Shown here piece by piece: positions 8,333 through 13,508 of a stretch of DNA of 20,751 nt. This DNA is from CAZGRP01 sp964527995 (GTDB lineage Bacteria > Zhuqueibacterota > Zhuqueibacteria > Oceanimicrobiales > CAZGRP01). Below the pieces are notes generated by a model. That model worked only from the letters and a program-made list of their open reading frames with translations. It ran no database searches and was not told the origin of the DNA. Numbering within the stretch: the stretch's first letter is position 1; each line of letters opens with the position of its first letter. Made by a program: the position numbers and the translations under genes. The stretch covers positions 1-20,751 of the forward strand of contig CAZGRP010000068.1 in NCBI GenBank assembly GCA_964527995.1, given 5' to 3'.

Positions 8333-9004
8333 CTACTTCGCCAGCGTCATTCTCAGACGATTTCCCATCTGCTCAGCAAAGTTGGCAATCCGGCTGATTT
8401 CATCGAAGAGCTTGGACCAGATCAGCACATCGATGTCGCTAATTTTTCCTTCCAGGGCAAAGAGTTTCTTGGCCAAAGCCAGACCGATGTCATCGGTGAG
8501 AGTTTCCTCCACATCCAGATCCTGGATCATTTCGTAGACGCGCTCTGCCTCGGGACCGCCGAAGCCGCTTTCCACCAGCTCATCGAGTTGCCGGGCGATG
8601 CGGGCAGCAGTGTCGCAGGTACGCAGCACCTCCGCCAGCAGCCGGCGAAAATCTTCCCACAGTTCCTCCGGCATCTTCATGGGGCGAAGGAACAGCATCC
8701 GTGCCACGTCCTCAGTGGTATCCGCCATGGAGTCCTGCAAGTCGAGGATTTCGAGCAAATCGCGGCGATCGATCGGCAAGAACGTCGTCTTAGGCAAATG
8801 ATTGCGCAGATCGTTCTTGATTCGGTCGGCCTCGGACTCCAGGTCGCCGATCTCCTCGGCAACCTCTTCGACCTTCTGGCGGTCACCACCCAGCAGCGCC
8901 TCGAACATCGGCTCGAGTAGATGGACACACTGGTTCACGGTGCTCATGTGCTGCTGCAACGGACCGAATGGAGATTTGGCAAACAGCGAAACAATGGTCC
9001 TCAT
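8333..9004 (-). CDS. DUF47 (PhoU-like) protein, probable PiT accessory/regulator
   Basis: A 223-residue all-helical protein, matching the length and pattern of the DUF47/TIGR00153 family: an N-terminal FAKSPFGPLQQHM, a central acidic helix with EEVAEEIGDLESEADRIKNDLRNHL (positions about 61-85, typical E/D metal-binding pattern) and PIDRRDLLEILDLQDSMAD around 98-116. The DUF47 family is related to PhoU and is very often encoded beside PiT transporters, where it is thought to modulate phosphate uptake. The ATG at 9004 follows GGGAG by 8 bases. It is the first gene of the four-gene minus-strand cluster running to 1590; no convincing promoter was found in the 236 bases between it and the tRNA. 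A 14-base dyad (9024-9037) sits just before its ribosome binding site. Confidence 0.92.
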   Translation of the reverse strand: MRTIVSLFAKSPFGPLQQHMSTVNQCVHLLEPMFEALLGGDRQKVEEVAEEIGDLESEADRIKNDLRNHLPKTTFLPIDRRDLLEILDLQDSMADTTEDVARMLFLRPMKMPEELWEDFRRLLAEVLRTCDTAARIARQLDELVESGFGGPEAERVYEMIQDLDVEETLTDDIGLALAKKLFALEGKISDIDVLIWSKLFDEISRIANFAEQMGNRLRMTLAK

Positions 9005-9240
9005 GGCCAGACTCCCAATGCCTCGGTCGTTCGACCGGCCAAAACGCTCATCTCAAGCAAAAAGCGCATCACGCGGCCCTTTCGTCTTCCACCACAACTT
9101 TGCCACCACCTCGTCGATTCAGGACCCATCGGCCGCGCCGGTAGCGCTCGAACGGTGGCACACGAGATCATGCAAGAGACCTGCCCCCTGTCACCGCATG
9201 CTACGACTCCCACACTCTCGCTCCCCACGTCGCCTCTTTG

Positions 9241-9314
9241 TGGGCCCTGCAGGACTCGAACCTGCGACCAACGGATTATGAGTCCGCCGCTCTAACCAAC
9301 TGAGCTAAGGGCCC
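9241..9314 (-). tRNA. tRNA with anticodon CAT, most likely tRNA-Ile2 (lysidine type)
   Basis: The minus strand folds into a complete 74-base cloverleaf: acceptor stem GGGCCCT paired with AGGGCCC, D arm GCTC/GAGC, anticodon stem GCGGA/TCCGT with loop CTCATAA (anticodon CAT), a 5-base variable region, T arm GCAGG/CCTGC with loop TTCGAGT, and discriminator A. The 3' CCA is not encoded. CAT could be elongator Met, initiator or Ile2. The acceptor start GGGCCCTTAGCTCAG, the C4-G69 and C5-G68 pairs, and the anticodon arm resemble E. coli ileX more than its metT, so Ile2, modified by TilS to read AUA, is favoured. An initiator is unlikely because the 1-72 pair is G-C and the anticodon stem lacks three G-C pairs. 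Confidence 0.93.
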
Positions 9315-9364
9315 CAGCGCGGTCCATGATCGACAACCACAAGGCCTGAATCCAAAACCCGCAC

Positions 9365-9393
9365 AATATAACCAGCAAGCCTGTACGATGCAA
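9365..9393 (-). promoter_or_regulatory. Candidate sigma-70-type promoter for the tRNA
   Basis: On the minus strand TTGCAT (9388-9393), a 17-base spacer and TATATT (9365-9370) lie so that transcription would start near 9358, about 44 bases before the mature tRNA end. The -10 box matches 5 of 6 consensus bases; the -35 box only 3 of 6. The exact 17-base spacing and the position support it. Confidence 0.45.
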
Positions 9394-9471
9394 GGAGAAA
9401 TCGCGGTCAGGAGGGATCTGGAAACGCAGGCCGGAGGGGACAAGGCGCCCCTCGTCTGACGGGAAAAAGCG

Positions 9472-9500
9472 AAGCCATCCACCGTAACGGCGGATGGCTT
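9472..9500. other. Long hairpin, possible minus-strand terminator
   Basis: AAGCCATCC (9472-9480) pairs perfectly with GGATGGCTT (9492-9500). Inside, after one A-C mismatch, CCG pairs with CGG around a 3-base loop. On the minus strand the stem is followed after three bases by TTTTT (complement of 9464-9468 region), so it could end transcripts coming from the right before the tRNA promoter. Confidence 0.4.
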
Positions 9501-9542
9501 GCAAAGGGCTGTAGTGCGAGTTGCAGTGCAGGGAGGATGGAA

Positions 9543-9585
9543 GTCCGGTTGCTTCGAGCAATTCGTTGATCAACGATCTTCGGAC
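9543..9585. other. Branched (three-way-junction) fold
   Basis: GTCCG (9543-9547) pairs with CGGAC (9581-9585), enclosing two further hairpins: TTGCT/AGCAA around TCG (9549-9561) and CGTT/AACG around GATC (9564-9575). All stems are perfect. Because every stem is complementary in both directions, the strand cannot be decided. It matches no RNA family that I recognise. Confidence 0.3.
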
Positions 9586-9871
9586 AGCCAAAAATATAAA
9601 AGGAGGGTAGAAGAGTCAAGATTCGTGACAAAATTTAAACAGCTTTGTCGAACCGGCTTTCTGGAGGTTGGCACCACCACCCCGGCTGCTGGCAGCATTT
9701 TCAAATTTGGGAAAAAAATCCCAACTTTCGCATTTTTGAGAATGCCGGCGCGCCTCTGGCTGTCCGCCGCCGTCTTCGAAAACGATGGTAACTGTTTAGA
9801 CCTCAAAGCGTTAGCTGAACAACGACAGGCACGTCCTTGAAGCGGCATGGTTCTTGTAGCCGTGACGGCAG

Positions 9872-9938
9872 AGGTTGCGAGGAGGTGCACAAGAGTTTTC
9901 GTCCCGTTCGCAACCTTGGAGAACGGGTTTGTCGCACC
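9872..9938 (+). ncRNA. Candidate structured RNA with nested stems and possible pseudoknot
   Basis: Two stems nest: GGTGC-ACAA (9884-9892) pairs with TTGT-C-GCACC (9929-9938, one bulged C), and within it CCCGTTC (9903-9909) pairs perfectly with GAACGGG (9921-9927). The 11-base apical loop contains GCAACCT (9910-9916), which is fully complementary to AGGTTGC (9872-9878) just upstream, giving an H-type-like pseudoknot. Alternatively AGGTTGCGA (9872-9880) pairs 9 bp with TCGCAACCT (9908-9916), which would disrupt the CCCGTTC stem, as in a two-state switch. A strong terminator lies about 100 bases downstream. I compared it by eye with common riboswitches, 6S, tmRNA, SRP and RNase P RNA and found no match. 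Confidence 0.35.
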
Positions 9939-10035
9939 AGTATGGAGGAGGTGAGCCTATCGCGGGAACCCAACGTCTCAAGTCATCCGTCTCAAATCTC
10001 AAGTCCTAAAAGCCTGCATATTGGTCCTCCCTACG

Positions 10036-10070
10036 GCCTGGCCCCGTTCTACGGGGTCAGGCTTTTTTTT
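10036..10070 (+). terminator. Strong intrinsic terminator
   Basis: An 11-bp stem (10036-10046 with 10052-10062, one G-T wobble), a 5-base loop TTCTA and a run of eight T (10063-10070). It faces the plus strand and has no plus-strand protein gene before it, so it most likely ends a non-coding RNA or attenuates a leader transcript. Confidence 0.9.
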
Positions 10071-10105
10071 GCCGTGACGGTACGAGTGAAGCCGGGAGTT
10101 TTCTC

Positions 10106-10133
10106 TTGACTTTATGGCAAATTCATTTAATTT
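10106..10133 (+). promoter_or_regulatory. Candidate promoter of the alanine-dehydrogenase-like gene
   Basis: TTGACT (10106-10111) matches the -35 consensus in 5 of 6 bases. It is followed by an AT-rich run containing TAATTT (10128-10133) at 16-base spacing; this matches TATAAT poorly but resembles the TAnnTTTG -7 element of Bacteroidetes promoters. It lies after the terminator and about 65 bases before the start codon, which is where a promoter would be expected. Confidence 0.4.
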
Positions 10134-10202
10134 AGGGACTCGCAACCGGTTGGATTGTCTAATGATGGCTCAGCAACCCTTCGAGAGGGAGCCTGGATCC
10201 AC

Positions 10203-11321
10203 ATGCGTATAGGAGTACCGAAGGAGACCTCCATTGAGGAGGCGCGGGTGCCGCTGACCCCAGCCGGCGTCTACAGCCTGGTGCGCGCCGGCCATCAACT
10301 GACGCTCGAGGAAGAAGCAGGACTGCCTTCTGGCTTCAGCGACGAAGCCTACTTCGCCGTCGGCGCCCAGATCGCGACGACCGCTGCCGAAGTCTACCAG
10401 GATTCCGATCTCGTTGTCAAGTTGCTGCCGCCTACCGAGCAAGAAGCGGCCCTGCTCCGCGACGGGCAGATCCTGCTCTCTTTCCTGCAGCTCGCATTCC
10501 GCACCGAGGAGGCCTTCCGTACTCTGCTGGAGAAAAAAGTCATCTCGATCGGTACCGAGATCATCCGCAAAGAGGCCGGCAAACGGCCGGTCCTGGTTGC
10601 CATGAGCGAGCTGGCCGGCGGCATGCTGCCTCAGATTGCGGGTCACTTTCTCGAGCGAGGCCAGGGCGGGCGTGGCATCGTCCTCAGCGGCGGCACTGGG
10701 GTCCCGCCGGCAAACGTTGTCATCCTGGGCTCGGGCGTGGTCGGCACCAACGCTGCCCGTGCCTTCCTGGGGCTCGGCGCGCAGGTCATGATGTTGGGCC
10801 GGAACTTCGACCGGCTTCGGGAAGTCGATCAGCAGTTCGGACGGCGGATCATAACGATGCTGTCGAATCCTTTCGAAATCGAACGTGCGGCAAGCTTCTG
10901 CGATGTGCTCGTGGGTGCCATCTTTGATTCGAGAGAGAAGATTCCCAAGCTGGTGGCGCGGGAGACTGTCGGCCGCATGAAAGAGGGTGCGGTCGTTCTG
11001 GATGTCTGCATCGACCAGGGAGGGTGTGTGGAAACGAGCAGACCGACCACCCACTCCGACCCGATCTTCCTCGAAGAAGGAGTTCTGCATTATTGTGTTC
11101 CCAATATCCCCGCCGCCGTGCCGAGGAGTGCCTCCCAGGCCCTCAACAATGTGCTCCTTCCTTACGTGATGGCGATTGCCAATCAGGGGGCACGGCAGGC
11201 AATCGCTGCCGACCCGAGCCTGCAGTACGCGGTACTGACTTATGGCGGAGCTTGCACCCACCACGGCGTTGCCCGGCTCTTCAATCTCCCCTTTGCGGAA
11301 CTGGCTGAGGCGATGGCGTAG
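10203..11321 (+). CDS. Alanine dehydrogenase/PNT-family protein with altered active site
   Basis: A 372-residue protein, full length for alanine dehydrogenase (about 370). I chose the ATG at 10203 because MRIGVPKE is the usual family N-terminus and GAGGGAG lies 11 bases upstream; an earlier start at 10155 would add 16 unrelated residues. Conserved: R15, the Rossmann GSGVVG (176-181), D271 in IDQGG, N301 in VPNIP, and SRPTTH (279-284). Changed relative to B. subtilis/Phormidium Ald: the pyruvate-binding Lys75 position is L75 in VKLLPP, the catalytic His96 position is Q96 in FLQLA, and the NAD-ribose-binding Asp198 position is G199 followed by R200. The canonical reaction (alanine + NAD+ to pyruvate + ammonia) is therefore doubtful, and loss of the Asp with a following Arg would favour NADP. 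From memory, some Bacteroidetes sequences annotated as Ald also have Met/Leu and Gln at the first two sites, so this may be a distinct subfamily. It stands 105 bases before pgk. Confidence 0.85.
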   Translation: MRIGVPKETSIEEARVPLTPAGVYSLVRAGHQLTLEEEAGLPSGFSDEAYFAVGAQIATTAAEVYQDSDLVVKLLPPTEQEAALLRDGQILLSFLQLAFRTEEAFRTLLEKKVISIGTEIIRKEAGKRPVLVAMSELAGGMLPQIAGHFLERGQGGRGIVLSGGTGVPPANVVILGSGVVGTNAARAFLGLGAQVMMLGRNFDRLREVDQQFGRRIITMLSNPFEIERAASFCDVLVGAIFDSREKIPKLVARETVGRMKEGAVVLDVCIDQGGCVETSRPTTHSDPIFLEEGVLHYCVPNIPAAVPRSASQALNNVLLPYVMAIANQGARQAIAADPSLQYAVLTYGGACTHHGVARLFNLPFAELAEAMA

Positions 11322-11426
11322 AGCAGACGCCCGCCCTGGTCCCATGACAAGAAAGGCGGTTCGACCGCCGCATTTTCGTCGCGAATCAGATTTGGTGCTG
11401 GATACGCAATCGGAGGACATGCCCTG

Positions 11427-12641
11427 ATGGATAAATTGACCATCGACGATGTAGAGCTACGAGGCAAGCGAGTGCTCATGCGCGTCGACTTCAACGTGCC
11501 AATCCAGGATGGCAGCGTTGGCGACGATACGCGTATCCGAGCCGCCTTGCCTTCGATCCAAAAAGTCATGCAAGAGGGGGGCAAACTGATCCTGATGTCA
11601 CACCTCGGCCGCCCGAAAGGGCAGCGCCTTCCCGAATTGAGCCTGAAACCGGTCGCCGAACGGCTCGGTGAGCTGCTTGGCAGCGAGGTACGCTTTGCCC
11701 CCGACTGTGTGGGACCCGAGGTCGAGAAGATGGTGGCCGAACTGAACGAGGGTGAGGTTCTCCTGCTGGAGAACACTCGCTTTTATAAAGAGGAGACCGA
11801 CAACGACCCCGAGTTCTCGAAGCAGCTCGCCTCGCTGGGCGATCTCTATATCAACGATGCCTTTGGCACCGTGCACAGGGCACACGCATCGACCGTTGGG
11901 GTCACGAAGTTCATCAAGGAATGTGCGGCCGGGTATCTGATCAAGAAGGAAATCGAAAACCTGAGCAAACTGCTGGAAGGGTATGAAACGCCTTTCGTTG
12001 TGGCACTCGGAGGCGCAAAGGTCTCCGGCAAGATCGATGTCATCCACAACCTGATCACGCGTGTCAACGGCATCCTCATCGGCGGCGGCATGTGCTATAC
12101 TTTCCTGAAAGCGAAGGGCATTGCAATCGGAGACTCGCTGATCGAAGAGGACCGCGTGGCGACGGCCTACAACATGTTGCGCGTCGCTGCCTTCCATCAT
12201 CCGCGGAAGCCTGTGGAGATGGTGCTCCCGGTCGATCACGTCATCGCCAGCAGCTCGAACGACGCCGACTTCAAAGTCCATCCGGAGCAGAGCATTCCAG
12301 CGGGCTGGAGGGGCGTCGACATTGGGCCAAAGACGATTGAGGCTTTCCGTCAGATGATCTTGAAATCGAAAACAATCTTCTGGAACGGCCCCATGGGGAT
12401 CTTTGAGAACCCTCATTTTGCCACCGGCACCATTGAAGTAGCCAAGGCCGTGGCACAGGCCACCCGCCACGGGGCGTTTACCGTGGTTGGAGGCGGGGAT
12501 TCCATCGCCGCGCTGGATAAAGCCGGACTTGCCGACGCCGTTTCCCACGTCTCCACAGGAGGGGGCGCCTCCCTGGAGTTTCTCGCCGGCAAGGACCTGC
12601 CCGGCATCGTGGCACTGAGCAAAGCCAAGAAAAAGGAGTAG
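11427..12641 (+). CDS. pgk: Phosphoglycerate kinase
   Basis: A 404-residue cytoplasmic glycolytic enzyme, full length for bacterial PGK (about 390-400), converting 1,3-bisphosphoglycerate and ADP to 3-phosphoglycerate and ATP. Visible signatures in order: RVDFNVP (19-25) and SHLGRP near 58-63 for the phosphoglycerate site, NTRFYKEE, the hinge region GGAKVSGKI near 200, GGGMCYTFLKA near 225, WNGPMGIFE near 320 and the nucleotide loop GGGDS near 355. The ATG at 11427 follows GGAGG by 10 bases. It is 105 bases after the alanine-dehydrogenase-like gene with no terminator between them, so the two may share a transcript. Triosephosphate isomerase and GAPDH are not adjacent. Confidence 0.97.
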   Translation: MDKLTIDDVELRGKRVLMRVDFNVPIQDGSVGDDTRIRAALPSIQKVMQEGGKLILMSHLGRPKGQRLPELSLKPVAERLGELLGSEVRFAPDCVGPEVEKMVAELNEGEVLLLENTRFYKEETDNDPEFSKQLASLGDLYINDAFGTVHRAHASTVGVTKFIKECAAGYLIKKEIENLSKLLEGYETPFVVALGGAKVSGKIDVIHNLITRVNGILIGGGMCYTFLKAKGIAIGDSLIEEDRVATAYNMLRVAAFHHPRKPVEMVLPVDHVIASSSNDADFKVHPEQSIPAGWRGVDIGPKTIEAFRQMILKSKTIFWNGPMGIFENPHFATGTIEVAKAVAQATRHGAFTVVGGGDSIAALDKAGLADAVSHVSTGGGASLEFLAGKDLPGIVALSKAKKKE

Positions 12642-12684
12642 CCTCTCTTTCAGAGTTCCACAGAGACAGGAAGTAGATGGCGTG

Positions 12685-12703
12685 GGGACACGTGCGGTGT
12701 CCC
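12685..12703. repeat. Perfect 7-bp inverted repeat, candidate enhancer-binding site or pgk 3' hairpin
   Basis: GGGACAC (12685-12691), 5-base spacer GTGCG, GTGTCCC (12697-12703). It lies about 240 bases upstream of the sigma-54 promoter, within the range used by bacterial enhancer-binding proteins, but also only 44 bases after the pgk stop, where it could act as a transcript-end hairpin. No T-run follows. Confidence 0.4.
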
Positions 12704-12900
12704 TGCGCCTACCCTCGTGCGCAGCTCTTGCATAACCGCCGGCGCCCTCCCTTGCATGGCCCGCCGGGAGTAACGCTCCGCCGCCTGCAGTGCCAGTGCG
12801 CCCGTCCATGTCAACGCAGTGCCATCCTGCTCTGCCAAGCTTGTCACTTTGCTCGGCCTCTGAAAAAATCTCCCACAAGGGATGTCAAACCGACAGAAGG

Positions 12901-12932
12901 ATCGGGGCAAATCGGCCGAAGAGAGCCCCGAT
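12901..12932. repeat. Perfect 8-bp inverted repeat with inner palindrome next to the sigma-54 promoter
   Basis: ATCGGGGC (12901-12908) is exactly complementary to GCCCCGAT (12925-12932). The 16-base interior contains the palindrome TCGGCCGA (12912-12919). It ends 8 bases before the -24 element, so it could be an operator for a regulator of the hsp20 promoter or a supercoiling-dependent cruciform. Confidence 0.45.
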
Positions 12933-12939
12933 GTGCGAG

Positions 12940-12955
12940 TGGCACAGGCTTTGCT
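12940..12955 (+). promoter_or_regulatory. Sigma-54 (RpoN) promoter of hsp20
   Basis: TGGCAC (12940-12945), 5-base spacer, TTGCT (12951-12955) matches the consensus TGGCAC-N5-TTGCW in every specified base, including the invariant GG (12941-12942) and GC (12953-12954) at correct spacing. Transcription should start near 12966, giving a leader of about 53 bases to the hsp20 ATG. Such promoters need an AAA+ enhancer-binding protein; none is encoded in this window. Confidence 0.8.
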
Positions 12956-13018
12956 CAAACTGCGGGCGAAAACAATGAAAAACCCAAACCATCATACACT
13001 GAAGGAGGGTGATCAACC

Positions 13019-13459
13019 ATGTTGGTGAAGTGGCGTCCAACCCGTTCTCTGTTGCCCGAAATCTTTGAGGAGGATATCTTCGATTGGGATGTTTTCCCCA
13101 GGCTGTTCCCTCGCACGACTGAAGTCATGAGGTTCCAGCCAAGGATCGAAGTGCGTGAGACCGCCGATGAGTATCTGGTTCATGCCGAAATGCCCGGGCT
13201 CGACAAGAAGGACTTCCATCTCAGCATCGAAGGCAACACGCTGACGCTGCGTGGTGAGAAGAAGCAGGAGCATGTGGAGGAGGGGGAGCAGTTCTATCGT
13301 AGTGAACGCGCCTACGGCAGCTTTACCCGCACTTTCACGCTGACGGATGACATCGACCGCGATAAGATCAAAGCCGAATACAAGAACGGCGTGCTCACCA
13401 TTCATCTGCCCAAGACCGAGAAGGCCCGTGGCAAGGAGATCCCGGTCGAGGTGAAGTAA
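13019..13459 (+). CDS. Small heat shock protein, Hsp20/alpha-crystallin family
   Basis: A 146-residue ATP-independent holdase chaperone of the cytoplasm that binds unfolding proteins and assembles into oligomers. The N-terminal arm (1-38) is rich in aromatic residues. The alpha-crystallin domain runs from about 39 to 133, with PRIEVRETADEYLVHAEMPG, the LTLRGEKK strand, SFTRTFTL and the hallmark NGVLTIHLPK near its end. The C-terminal KEIPVEV carries an I-P-V tail motif used for oligomer contacts. Length and domain order are those of normal bacterial Hsp20. The ATG at 13019 is preceded by a near-complete anti-16S Shine-Dalgarno. It is a single-gene unit with its own sigma-54 promoter and terminator, so it is probably induced by a specific signal through an enhancer-binding protein rather than only by a heat-shock sigma factor. 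Confidence 0.96.
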   Translation: MLVKWRPTRSLLPEIFEEDIFDWDVFPRLFPRTTEVMRFQPRIEVRETADEYLVHAEMPGLDKKDFHLSIEGNTLTLRGEKKQEHVEEGEQFYRSERAYGSFTRTFTLTDDIDRDKIKAEYKNGVLTIHLPKTEKARGKEIPVEVK

Positions 13460-13476
13460 GAGAAACCTTCGGGCTG

Positions 13477-13508
13477 AAAGCCGGAGGCACATGCCTCCGG
13501 CTTTTTTT
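13477..13508 (+). terminator. Intrinsic terminator of hsp20, shared with the convergent gene
   Basis: A perfect 12-bp stem (13477-13488 with 13493-13504) around the loop ACAT, followed by T to 13508. It begins 18 bases after the hsp20 stop. The TAA stop of the convergent gene (13507-13509) lies inside the T-run, so the two genes are packed tail to tail; on the minus strand the T-run is short (three T), so termination there would be weaker. Confidence 0.92.

Larger units (their letters stand above)
9315..10202. other. Gene-free stretch between tRNA and alanine-dehydrogenase-like gene
   Basis: No reading frame here has a ribosome binding site at workable spacing or recognisable protein motifs. 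The stretch holds the tRNA promoter (9365-9393), a long hairpin (9472-9500), a branched fold (9543-9585), an AT-rich patch (about 9588-9640 and 9700-9740) unlike the GC-rich flanks, a nested and possibly pseudoknotted fold (9872-9938), three short TCTCAA direct repeats (9976-10003), a strong intrinsic terminator (10036-10070) and a promoter candidate (10106-10133). The terminator has no protein-coding gene before it on its strand, which suggests a non-coding RNA or a leader. Confidence 0.6.
12642..13018. other. Regulatory intergenic region upstream of hsp20
   Basis: These 377 bases hold no gene. They contain two perfect inverted repeats (12685-12703 and 12901-12932), a sigma-54 promoter (12940-12955) and an unusually strong ribosome binding site: AAGGAGGGTGATC at 13002-13014 is nearly the full complement of the 16S rRNA 3' tail, with one extra G, ending close to the ATG at 13019. 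No T-rich terminator follows pgk. Confidence 0.7.

Noticed and set aside
9024..9037. Dyad CGGTCG-TT-CGACCG before the DUF47 gene as a Pho-box operator
   Set aside because: It does not resemble the CTGTCAT direct repeats of PhoB sites, and such short GC dyads are expected often in this sequence.
8802..9281. Plus-strand frame ending GPAGLEPATNGL
   Set aside because: The tail is a common spurious translation across a tRNA, and the rest is antisense to the DUF47 gene.
9276..9482. Minus-strand frame ending PLAQLVRAADS
   Set aside because: This peptide is a well-known false translation of tRNA sequence and overlaps the tRNA.
9531..9550. GGAGGATGGAAGTCCGG resembling the RNase P RNA core
   Set aside because: The neighbouring conserved RNase P RNA segments are absent and the following sequence folds into a different branched structure.
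9499..9840. 113-codon plus-strand frame in the gene-free stretch
   Set aside because: No Shine-Dalgarno at its start; an AGGAGG at 9601-9606 is too far from the next in-frame GTG. The translation has no recognisable motif.
9241..10202. Integrated element at the tRNA
   Set aside because: No integrase, transposase or duplicated tRNA 3' end was found, and the gene-free stretch lies on the 5' side of the tRNA rather than at the usual 3' attachment end.
10170..11420. 416-codon minus-strand open frame
   Set aside because: Antisense to the alanine-dehydrogenase-like gene, with low-complexity, motif-free translation.
11598..12878. 426-codon minus-strand open frame
   Set aside because: Antisense to phosphoglycerate kinase, which is unambiguous.
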